From Cruorifilaria tuberocauda (lineage: Eukaryota > Nematoda > Chromadorea > Rhabditida > Onchocercidae), in assembly GCA_013365365.1 (NCBI GenBank), contig JABVXU010000145.1:56153-120152 (forward strand): a stretch of 64,000 nucleotides of DNA. The letters run 5' to 3'. Positions 38,298-47,702 of the stretch are shown here, piece by piece. How positions within the stretch are numbered: the stretch's first letter is position 1; the number at the start of each line of letters is the position of its first letter. A program made the translations under genes and the position numbers. Below the pieces are notes generated by a model. The model was not told where the DNA came from. It ran no database searches and was given only the letters and a program-made list of their open reading frames with translations.

Positions 38298-41200
38298 AAT
38301 TTATTACTTGTTTTTTAATTATTTAAAAACTCTTTCCCATTACTAATATTGGTAATTTAAACTAATATACTCTACCGTAATTAAACTTTTCAAATCAACA
38401 TATTCAATTAATAGTATAGCAATCTAAGCTTGCAATATAAAAATTTGTAAAAACAATTGTAAAAAAAAAGAATAGATAGAATTTCACGTACACGTTTCAC
38501 GTACTGTTAACAAGCTAATAATATAAATAATAATTAAACAGATAAGAGTAAAGGAAAACAAAAGAGGTAATTTAATTTTGCAAGCTATAAATATAACAAA
38601 AGTAACAAAAGCTAATCACGAAAGTAGCATAAATCGATATAAGTACAGTATACATCGCAAGAGCGGTCAATTGATAGATATTAATTTAATATATTTAAAT
38701 TTATTAAGGAATTACCTGTTTCATAATTTTTTCAATTTAAAAATTTTTTTTAAATTAATTATTTTTATTTCTTTTTTAAATTTTATTTTAAAACTTTTTT
38801 ATTTATCGTCTATAATTAAAAAAAATATTTGTAGATATTATTAACTATAAAATTAAACTTAATTTGGAGATAAATATAAAATGGAATTAGTCGACCTAAT
38901 TATTTTGATATCAATTTTGAAGAGAATTATTTAATGCCAGATAAAAAAATAGTTAAAATATTATTGAGTGGTACTCAATGAGGAATGAGGAATAATAATA
39001 ATAATAATATTGACAGGGTAACAATCAATCAATCAATCCTTTTTTATAATTACGAAAACTTTTTATTTTCGAATTTCAAACGGATCTAAATTTCATTTCT
39101 AATTGCTGACGATCATTTTTAATTTTATTGAAAAATTGTATTTTATTTTCTAGTATATTAAGAAATCAATTTCTCTCTTTCTTTCTTTTTTAAATAAATT
39201 TTGATAACAAATATTATAAAGTATGTTGATTGAATCGATTGATTTAATTGCTGTTTACTTTTTTTTTACAAAAGAAACTTTACTTTTTACGACTCCTTTT
39301 TTTATTTGCAATGCTAAAGAAGTACTTAATAATTACGAGAACTGATTACTGATAATACTGATGCTCTTGTATAAAGTATATTGATTAAATCGATTCATCT
39401 AAGTGCTACTTAACTTTTTTACAAAATCATCAGCAATTAGAAATGAATCAGTTTTTCATTTGTAATGATATGAAGAATATGAAGAATAATAGAACTGATT
39501 TAGTGGTATTACTGATAATTAATGCTACTGCAACATTAAGTGATATAATGCTAATTACAGGAACTGATTACTGATAAAACTGATACTCTTGCTGAGTCAA
39601 GTGATAAAATTGAAATTATTTAAAATTCTTAATAACCTAGTATTACCGTTAAGAATGAGAGATAGATTATATTAAAATTACAAAAATTTTAATTTGTAAA
39701 ATTCTATAAAAGTCAAATTTCAGTATTTAAGAATTATCAGTATCAGTAATAATTTCAGAGATATGACACTAAATTAATGATCCGTTCAATGTGAAATAAA
39801 ATGCATTCTATTCATTCTCAATGATATCTATTAAAAAACATTTTATTGCTTTTTGCTTCAATTTTTCCCGTTTTTTAAATGATCATAATTTCGGTCCTTT
39901 TTTTCCCGAAATACTTACGCCAATTGGTTGTATAAATTTTTTTTTTAATCGATATGAATTTATGAAAATGGTGAGGAAAAGGTGGACAGGTTGAAATTTC
40001 AACAGAAAAAGGGCAAATGATACTTTGAGAAATAAGTAAATAAACAATCATTATCATTATCATCATTATTTGTTACATTATATACAACTGAAGAATTATT
40101 TCATTCTGATTAATTTAAAGTATGATTATTTTCCTGATTTAAAAATTGAATATACTGAAATATTTACTTTATATTGCAATTCGTAAATCAAAATTAAGCT
40201 AATTTTTTTCTTCAAAATTATTTCATAGTGTATAGCATCAAAATCATTAATGAATTTTTAAATTTACTTTTTGTAAATTATTTTTAAATAAATTGGATTC
40301 ATATTATGAGATTTATATAGCATTAGTTTTATTAATAATATCAGTAATTAACTGATCAGTTAATTATCAGTAAGTACTATTCTTCATATCATTACAAGAA
40401 GGCTGGTCGATAAAAATCCCGATCCGTCAAAAGTTTTTGTAAATTAAAGATTTCTTCGTGATTAAAATCATTGGTAAATTAGATTGGTAAGGCTGGTAAT
40501 TGAGCTTAATAATTTCTAGAATTTCCGGCTTTTCCATATTCCATTTATAATCAGTTCAGTATTAGCGATAAGTTAAAGTTCAAATTGCTCCAACATTATC
40601 CTCTTCTAATTTTATCTGTTTATGTACAATTTACAAATTCATAAATGAATAATGAATAACGAATTAAATGAATAATAAATGATAATTATTAACTTAAACG
40701 AAGATGTTTACGGTTTAAATCACGATTTCACTTTTATCAATTTGATTTTTAATATTTGATGCGAAGATAAGCTCTAATGATGCTAATGATGATAATTATT
40801 AGCATATGTTCGGCACATAAAAAAATTTTACAGCTTAACATTAACAACTATCAAATCATTAATTGCGTCATTCATGCATTTCGAGAAGAACAAGAAAGGA
40901 TTGATAATGAGATTGATTCATTACAATTTAAGACGAGAAAGGGAAAGGGAAAGGGAAAAAAGGGAAAGGGAAAATGATTGTGTCAGGTGGACCCGATTGA
41001 TTTTCCTGATTTTATCATCCTTAAATTACTTCATCATTTTTCCCTCTTTCTTATTTCTCATTTAATTGAAAAAGCCGGAATCGGAATATGAAATTTTAAC
41101 ACTTTACTTTTCTTATAGTTAGTTGATAATTCAGTTGAAATGATCGAAATGAATTATTTAGCTAGAAAAATTAGCTGTTTTTTTTATGAGCCAAAAGTAC

Positions 41201-44200
41201 AACTTTTATTTTTTCAAAAGATTTACAATGATAAAATTAAACTTTGTTTAACTTCAATAAATTGAATTGAACCGCGAGAAGTCATTAAATTTAATCTAAC
41301 AAGTTTTAAATTTTGCACAAGTGTGAAATTTTACTAAAAGATCAATTTTTGCTGTAAGCTATTTCACATCTGTTTTAACTTTACAATTTAAAATAAAAAT
41401 TTAGACCACACAGAAAGCTAGCAAGGTTTTCATTTTGTTTTTTGCTTTCTTGAAATTTAAGTTTCAAAATATTTTTTTTGATTTTTAAAATTTAAAAACA
41501 AATTGTCTGTCAATTGGCTGCTAATGGCTAAATAGGCAAGCAATCGTCTTTACCTTTTATCAATTTTCATCGTGAAAATTTTCGTTGCTAAATAAAATTT
41601 TAAATTGAATCTTAGTGAGACCTATGTCTTCATAAGGCTTCTCTCATCTTTAGCCATAATGGATGGATGGATATTTCCCCGAATAAAGAAAACAGTTATG
41701 TCATCACTAATAATATCCAGTAATATTTCATCTCTAAATATTATCCTTTCATAATTTCTATTTTCCTTTGTCATATTCATATTTTCCAGCTTAACCTCTT
41801 TATCAATATAAAATATATTTAATTCTAATTTCATTTCTATGATATTTAAATTTTAGCCTTTCCTAATATTCAAATTTTAACAAAGCAATATATTTCATAA
41901 AGAAATTTGAAATCGATTTCATATAATTAATTTAATGAAAAGTTAAAATTAACTTTCTTCTCGTGATTCTTCAAAATATGATGAAAATCATTATTTCTAA
42001 GATATGATTTAAATTTGTGAGTATTAAATTTTAAGTTGGAAAAAATCATCTTACTTACTAATGTAGTAATGATAGGTTAAAACTATTCGATTACTTCATA
42101 TCAATGATAAAGAGATGATATTACTAATGAATTCGATATATTTTTTTCATTACTGAAAGACTAAATAACATTTTAATTTCAAGTTCCCATAAAATATGAA
42201 TAGATAAAATTATTTTAAAAAATTTTAATCGAAATAATTAAAAAGTTTCAAGTCAAAATTCGATTATTACACTTATTTTTTTGTCTTTCAAAAGGGTAAT
42301 TGCGTAAAGTCACGCCATTGTTTTTTACTAACAAACAATATTGTCAAAAATAAAATGATCAATGAAAGTGATCAATCAATCGCACCTATCAGTTAAAGTT
42401 CACATTTTAAATATTTCTTTTAGAATTATTTTACCCTGATAAGTATACGAAATTTCAATTGACAGTCAGTATATGGTCTAATATATTTGCTATTTTATAT
42501 AATTTTTAAATTAAATAAGAAATTTTTAATATTATTTTATTTAGATGGATAATCAATTAAAGATAAAAGAATTAGAACGAAATGGTATTTGAGAAGAGAT
42601 AGTTTCTAAGTAATTTAATAATTAGTAATAAGTAATTGATAAATTACTAGTAAGTAAATATTATCAAACAGTTTAAATTATTTCAAAAAAAAGGAAAATA
42701 AATTAAAATTTAGGTATCAACATGGTTTGCAAATGCTCGTCGACGGCTAAAAAAGGAAAACAAGATGACCTGGTCACCACGTAATCGACCAGGTGATGAT
42801 GACGATGATGATCTGGGTGATTTTGATGCATCATCTGAGCAAAATCATTCCGATCGACCGTGCAGTAGTGCTTCTGATGGTGATATCTCCGTTGTAATCA
42901 ATGATTCCAGTGAACAAGGTAAATTAAAAACAAGTATTCATTCTCAATTTAAATGATCATCATTAAAGATAACCTTGTGTATAACGATTTATTGCTTCAA
43001 TCATGATGATATTCGAAAATTATATTTTAATCAAATATTATTATTATTTATCATCGAATTAATGCATCAGGCATTACATTGATTGCGTTTTCCGGTTTCC
43101 GGATAATCTTTTTCTTTCAGATGCATCCGGTGATGTACATTCAAAATCGGTAACACCACCATTAAAATCATCTAATCAACCACGATCATCGGTATCAGCG
43201 GTATCAACACCGAGAAAAACGAAAATCTGGTCAATTGCAGAAACACTATCAGTTGAGGGAAATAGTAGTAGTAGTAGCAATACCGGATACGGTAACAATA
43301 AAGATGATCGTGAACGAGCATCGACATCAGTTGAACGGAAATCATGGAGTGATGGTCGTGACTCGATACCACCGTCAGATTCCATTGGTACCATTGGTTC
43401 ATCAATGATTACCACTGTTCCACCACCACCACCACCACCACTACCGCCACCGCCACCACCACCGCCACCACCACCACTTCTACCTCCAAGTGCTTCAGCA
43501 ATTACCGCTGTTAATGGTCAAATTCCGCAACATTTCATGCAATTTCATCCATGGCAACAGCAACAATTAGCTATGGCTATGGCTGTTCGAATGCCATTTC
43601 CTAGGCCTGAACTGTTATCAATGATGGCACAAGCAAGTCAAATTCGGCCACCAATGCTCTTTAATCCGATGTTTATGGGTTCTGTAATGCCAGGTGTATC
43701 ACCACAATCATTACATCATTCAATACCTGCTACACATTTATCAGCATCGCCAAGTACCTCACAGTCTAATGGTTAGCTATACACTGGTATATTTTAGATA
43801 ATTGCAAATTAGAAATGCATTAATTAATAGTCACACCTGTGTGATACCTTTTTAGTAATTATTGAAATGTGGCAAAATTGATATGATTAATTTGATTGAA
43901 GGGTTTTTTTTTTTTGCAATAAATCATTTGATATTATTAATTGTACGGTTTGACATTGTTTTTTCTTTCAAGCCTCATTTCTCGCTTTGGCATCCTATAA
44001 TTAGGAGAATTTTAATCAATCCTAAAATAGGTGTTAAATTATGTCAAATTAAGGTATAGAAAATATTTTTCCTCTCATATCAAAAAATTTTAGCATCTTT
44101 TGAATGATATGATAAGAAAAGTTTATGCCTTTAATTATCAGAATCAATTATAATTGTTCAAATCGATTATGATCTGAGCAATTCAATTAATCGATATACC

Positions 44201-46217
44201 TTAAATTAAACTCTTGTAATCTGAATGATTCAATTAATCAATGATTCGCAAAAATAAACTATAATAGATGATAAGAGAATAATCTTTGCTCACATTTAAT
44301 AGCTATTACATTAAAACTTGCAAGTAGCAAAAAGTCAAAAAAAAAAACAAAAAAAAGTGGAATTTTGAAATGCTGAAAAATATGATGTTTATGATAGAAT
44401 GATAGGAGGAAAAACGTTGATAACACCAAAAAAAAGTACGTGTATGTACGTGAAAAAAGTTTTGTTGCATAATTTTTATTGATTATTAATCGTTTATGTC
44501 AATAAATTAAATTCTTTTCTTAGCGCTCCACTTCCCGGTACAGAGTTTGATTATTATTAACTGATAATGAAGAATGCAAGTAATCACTGATATGTTTGAA
44601 TATTGATAAGTGATAATGAAGAATGTAAGTACAAGGAAGTCCTTTTTATCATAGTAATACTTATCGTCTTTCCACTTTTTTTTTTCTTTGTTTTCAAATG
44701 TAAAAGAAATAAAATGAAATAATTTAATTGAGGGGTTCTAAAATGGATGAAAAGTGAAACAATTTTTTTTAATTTATCAATTTTCAATTGTAAATTTTTC
44801 CATCTAATAGATGGAAAAGAAAAAGATTAATTAATTAATTAATTAATCAATTAATGTTTCACATTTAAATACGTTCTATCGGATGTAAAAAAAAATAATT
44901 TAAAAGGTAGAAATTTAATTTCAAATCTAAGAATAAATGTTTCTCGTATTTTCTTTATTTTTCATCGGAAAAAAAATTCATTCCATTCTCTTCTTTTCTT
45001 TTTTTTCCTATTTTTTTATAATTTCATTCATTTATCGTTTGTGATTGAAAGAAAATGAAAAATAAAATGTTTAAATTTAAAATAAATTTTACAAGTTGAT
45101 TTTATAAATGATATAAGATTAGAACTATGTTGCTTCATCTTTTATCATTATTATGATTATTATCATTATGTAACTCATGAATGAGCATACGGGGGTGATA
45201 ATGATAACAAGATGAATTGTCTATGTCTATACATAGATATATATGATGAACGGCAACCAATAATTCCAAATAATTCAGGTCAACTCTTATATTTCCTTAT
45301 TTTAGTAATATCATCATTGGTGTAAATGAAGTTGTAAACAGCGCACAGCTGACAACAATGTTACACAATAATGATGACGATGAGATCAAATTTGTTATCA
45401 TTCTTATCACCTTTATTATTACAACCGTTATTATCACGATTATTATTATACCCTCCGGTAACAGGTGTATTGACCAAACATGTCTTCACGCTACTCTCAT
45501 TCCTTCCTCTTTAATTAAATGATAAGGTTGTGTATGGGGAAAGTTTTCCGTGCTCCTATTTTAAAAGGGATTTGTCAGCAGAATTACTCTGCACGAAGTT
45601 TAAATACGTGAGAAGACGTAAAAAGAGAAGACGTTTTTTTCATTAATTAAGATTAAGATTTACTTAATCAAAAGTCATATCCGTCCGCTTTTAGATTTCA
45701 GTATAGTGATAATGATGAGGATGATGATGATAATAATAATAATGAGATTGATGGAATATCTATGAAATGCAAATATTGTTTCTCATTTCGTCCTTCTGTC
45801 CACATGTTTGACATTTCCGAATTTATCCGTTTGTCAGTATGATTTGACATTGAATACATTTGTGTGCATTAGTTTTGTCGAGGTTGATGATCATGATGAT
45901 CATGATGATGATGATAATGATAATGATGATTGAGAAGAGTGACAGATTATCATTACCATTATTTTTATTATTATTATTATTACTATTATTATTATTATTA
46001 TTATTACTAGTACTCTCTCTTTATTTCTCGCTTTTCTTCACTAAGGGAAAATTAATCAATTTCCCCTTGGTCAGTTAGTCAGTTTTCCAGGAAGGGAGGA
46101 TTTCGGTTGATATACCTCCTCGATTACGGACGGGAAATGTCCCCCTCCCCCTGTCCTTGAAAGCACAACATCGTAGCATATGTTACGAATGTCGTCTGTC
46201 TGTGTGTACGTCTGTCG

Positions 46218-46258
<41 letters not shown>

Positions 46259-47609
46259 ACACGCACACACACACATGCATGTATAACGTAATGTTTATTA
46301 CGGAACCTAATTATTTCATTTGAATTGGTAATAGTAATAAAAAGGATGGCAGTATTATCGGGGGCTAAGAGAATGAGGAGACATGTTCGATAATGATATG
46401 ATAATGATAATTGATAAGAAGGAGCAATGAGAAACATACAGTGATATGATCTTTTGCTATCACAATACATTGGTTTATTTGATAGATGATAAAAACTCTA
46501 ATGAATTAAACTCAGCGACCGGAATTTGATACCGGATAAGATTATCAGGTTGTCTATAAGTTTCGCTCCATATTATCTTTTCTTTTTTAGATCCGTTTTT
46601 TTTTTGCTAGCTAATTACTATCTATGCTAGCTATTTCATAATATCACAACGAGACTAATCTGAGAATTCTTGTTAGAACTCTCAGAATGCTAATAATTAA
46701 CCAAAGTTAAACTCCTTGTATCTGCTTACTTCTTTTTTACATGATTGAAGAAGATTAAAGTAATTGTGAATTCCTGAAATAGAAGTATAATTTCTCGACC
46801 TGAAATATCGTATAAGTTAAGATAAGCAAACCTTTAATAGTAATAACTTATTTAATTCCCATAAAATGTCATTTATTTATTGATATTAGCTAGAAAAGAA
46901 AATAAAGTAATGGATGAGAAAAAGGAATTAATATAGTCGATATCATTATGTGATAAATTATTTCATTATTGTATCCTATCTGTAAAGATTTATTATCAAA
47001 TCATAACTCTTTAGCTAACGATAAGTAATATTTGGAGGGTTTAAAGAAAAGATATCAACTAGAATGAAAGACAATTGAAATATTAATTAATTAAATGTAA
47101 CAAATAAGTAAGTAAATATACAACGAAATGAGGAAAGGTAAGTAACAACAATCAGTATTTGATTAAAAAAATTACTTTAATTCGTTAGAGAAAAAAAAAA
47201 CATTTTTGACTAATAATTAAGCATTGTTAAATAATACTTTTTAATGAATTAAATTGAGGTAAACTTTTATTATATTTCAGGTCCGATACCACCACAATGG
47301 CGAACACCAAAATCCACAACAACAAGTCCAATCACACCTGTAATAATATCACCATCAGCGATAACACCAACACCAACAACTTCAGCAGCAATGATAACTA
47401 ATGAAAGAATGATAACGATTACAGCAAACAATAATAGCAACAACAATAATGCCAACAGTAACAACAACAACAACAATAGTAGTAACAGTAATAATAATAA
47501 TAATAGCAATAACAATCGTAGCAATATTGATTGCGATGATGAAAATTCGCTAAATGATGCTAAACGAAGTAAAAGCAAGGAGAAATCCTGGGAGAATTCA
47601 TCGTACTAA
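32244..47609 (+). CDS. irx-1: Iroquois-class (TALE) homeobox transcription factor
   Basis: Join 32244-32288, 33125-33403, 36144-36374, 42714-42918, 43121-43771, 47281-47609: 579 residues with all intron phases consistent (0,0,0,1,1). The homeodomain spans about residues 141-203. It begins [16 protein letters not shown], has the TALE three-residue insertion (PYP) between helices 1 and 2, and ends with [17 protein letters not shown]. The recognition helix holds W189, F190, N192 and R194, with the Iroquois-type alanine A191 at homeodomain position 50. It is followed by an acidic DDDDDD patch (~residues 212-217), the conserved [10 protein letters not shown] block (288-297), a polyproline run (354-376) and an asparagine-rich tail (~520-549). 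Iroquois proteins are nuclear DNA-binding regulators of patterning and neuronal identity. The gene sits isolated between long non-coding flanks, as expected for a developmental regulator. Family assignment is essentially certain; the exact orthologue symbol follows the single C. elegans member. Confidence 0.95.
32289..33124 (+). other. Iroquois intron 1
   Basis: The intron is 836 bases and AT-rich. It contains T-runs, a CT run at about 32683-32700, and the AGGTCA direct repeat listed separately. Confidence 0.7.
32934..32946 (+). promoter_or_regulatory. DR1 nuclear-receptor type element in intron 1
   Basis: AGGTCA-G-AGGTCA: two perfect half sites in direct repeat with one spacer base, the classic binding arrangement for HNF4/RXR-family dimers. 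GC-containing hexamers like this are uncommon in this AT-rich window. Confidence 0.45.
33125..33403 (+). CDS. irx-1: Iroquois gene, exon 2
   Basis: There are 93 codons (residues 16-108) between the acceptor AATTACAG and the donor GTAAGT, both phase 0. It encodes a low-complexity region: [17 protein letters not shown], alanine/valine/serine-rich sequence, a GGGGD patch, then [25 protein letters not shown] resembles a SUMO-acceptor site (hydrophobic-K-x-E), an inference. It precedes the homeodomain exon directly. Confidence 0.9.
33404..36143 (+). other. Iroquois intron 2
   Basis: The intron is 2.7 kb and rich in simple sequence: CT runs at 33539-33560, 33780-33822, about 35140-35165 and 35203-35236, ATC triplets at 33997-34100, and a GA tract near 35764. 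No extra exon is supported. Confidence 0.7.
36144..36374 (+). CDS. irx-1: Iroquois gene, exon 3: homeodomain helices 1 and 2
   Basis: There are 77 codons (residues 109-185) between the acceptor CATTTTCAG and the donor GTTAGC. It carries the pre-homeodomain block [17 protein letters not shown], then [27 protein letters not shown] and [13 protein letters not shown]. This matches Iroquois homeodomains closely and includes the TALE PYP loop. The split after Q185 separates helix 2 from the DNA-recognition helix in exon 4. Confidence 0.97.
36709..36723 (+). promoter_or_regulatory. Perfect three-unit heat-shock-type element
   Basis: GGAAAGTTCCGGAAG fits nGAAnnTTCnnGAAn exactly (GAA at 36710, TTC at 36715, GAA at 36720). 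The same bases include CCGGAAGT, an ETS-family core. Either reading is possible; binding is not shown. Confidence 0.4.
37815..37853. repeat. (CT)n microsatellite in intron 3
   Basis: An uninterrupted CT run of about 19 units. An (AG)n run lies at 38263-38294 in the same intron; transcripts could pair the two. Confidence 0.95.
39216..39592. repeat. Interleaved direct repeats in intron 3
   Basis: ATAAAGTATxTTGATTxAATCGATT recurs at 39216 and 39371. A block running AATTAC, GAACTGATTACTGATAA, ACTGATxCTCTTG recurs at 39331 and 39553. The offsets are about 155 and 222 bases, so a compound unit seems to have duplicated and drifted. Confidence 0.65.
42714..42918 (+). CDS. irx-1: Iroquois gene, exon 4: recognition helix and acidic region
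   Basis: The acceptor is AAAATTTAG and the donor GTAAAT (phase 1). The exon opens with [17 protein letters not shown] (helix 3), then [10 protein letters not shown], a run of six aspartates, and serine/acidic sequence ([18 protein letters not shown]). WSPRNR in place of the vertebrate WTPRNR or fly WEP is a lineage-type variation. The acidic, serine-rich stretch is a plausible casein-kinase or MAPK target, by analogy only. Confidence 0.97.
42919..43120 (+). other. Iroquois intron 4 (short)
   Basis: The intron is 202 bases, with donor GTAAAT and acceptor TTTCTTTCAG. It is the only short intron of the gene. Confidence 0.85.
43121..43771 (+). CDS. irx-1: Iroquois gene, exon 5: [10 protein letters not shown] block and polyproline
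   Basis: The acceptor is TTTCTTTCAG and the donor GTTAGC (phase 1). The exon contains [14 protein letters not shown], the counterpart of the conserved KIWSLAETA block of Iroquois proteins, then serine-rich sequence. Proline runs of 7 and 11 follow, separated by one leucine (354-372), and then methionine/proline-rich sequence with HPWQQQQ and [14 protein letters not shown]. The proline run is coded by a CCA/CCG microsatellite and may vary in length. If the donor is not used, translation stops at a TAG three bases further on (43774-43776). Confidence 0.93.
43772..47280 (+). other. Iroquois intron 5
   Basis: The intron is 3.5 kb. It contains TTAA repeats (44827-44855), GATGAT and TTATTA triplets (45868-46012), a less AT-rich block (46080-46200), and a TG run (46200-46252) followed by a CA tract. 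No further exon is supported. Confidence 0.7.
46200..46252. repeat. (TG)n microsatellite in intron 5
   Basis: A TG run with an interrupted start (TCTGTC/TGTGTG), followed by a short CA tract at 46261-46275 that could fold back on it. Confidence 0.9.
47281..47609 (+). CDS. irx-1: Iroquois gene, last exon: asparagine-rich tail
   Basis: The acceptor is TATATTTCAG, phase 1, giving G plus [19 protein letters not shown], then threonine/alanine-rich sequence. An asparagine/serine run coded by AAC/AAT triplets follows, then the charged end [20 protein letters not shown] and the stop TAA at 47607-47609. The PPQWRTP start and charged C-terminus look genuinely coding. The opposite strand shows a long leucine-rich frame, which is only the shadow of the triplet repeat. 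Confidence 0.88.
47440..47516 (+). repeat. Coding AAC/AAT triplet repeat
   Basis: A triplet array inside the last Iroquois exon. It encodes asparagine with scattered serine (AGC/AGT) and is in frame, so length changes would keep the C-terminus intact. Confidence 0.85.
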
Positions 47610-47696
47610 TTCATTTTCAGTATAATTAATTATATCATTTCTTTCCATCCTTTCTTTCAAAGAACTAAAATGATAGCAATTTTTTTGAAATTAAAA

Positions 47697-47702
47697 AATA
47701 AA
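47697..47702 (+). terminator. Possible poly(A) signal of the Iroquois gene
   Basis: AATAAA lies 88 bases after the stop codon. The hexamer is common by chance in this base composition, and other candidates follow further on. Confidence 0.35.

Larger units (their letters stand above)
36375..42713 (+). other. Iroquois intron 3 (6.3 kb, within the homeodomain)
   Basis: This is the longest intron. It contains the heat-shock-type element at 36709-36723, a CT run (37815-37853), a GA run (38263-38294), a set of interleaved direct repeats (39216-39592), and AAT triplets near 39000. No alternative homeodomain exon or nested gene is supported. Confidence 0.7.

Noticed and set aside
38578..38844. Plus-strand 88-codon frame in Iroquois intron 3
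   Set aside because: AT-driven isoleucine/asparagine/lysine/phenylalanine composition with no motif; typical chance frame.
43172..43415. Minus-strand frames opposite Iroquois exon 5
   Set aside because: Antisense shadows of coding sequence.
47270..47578. Minus-strand leucine-rich frame of 102 codons
   Set aside because: It is the antisense shadow of the AAC/AAT triplet repeat and coding sequence of the last Iroquois exon.
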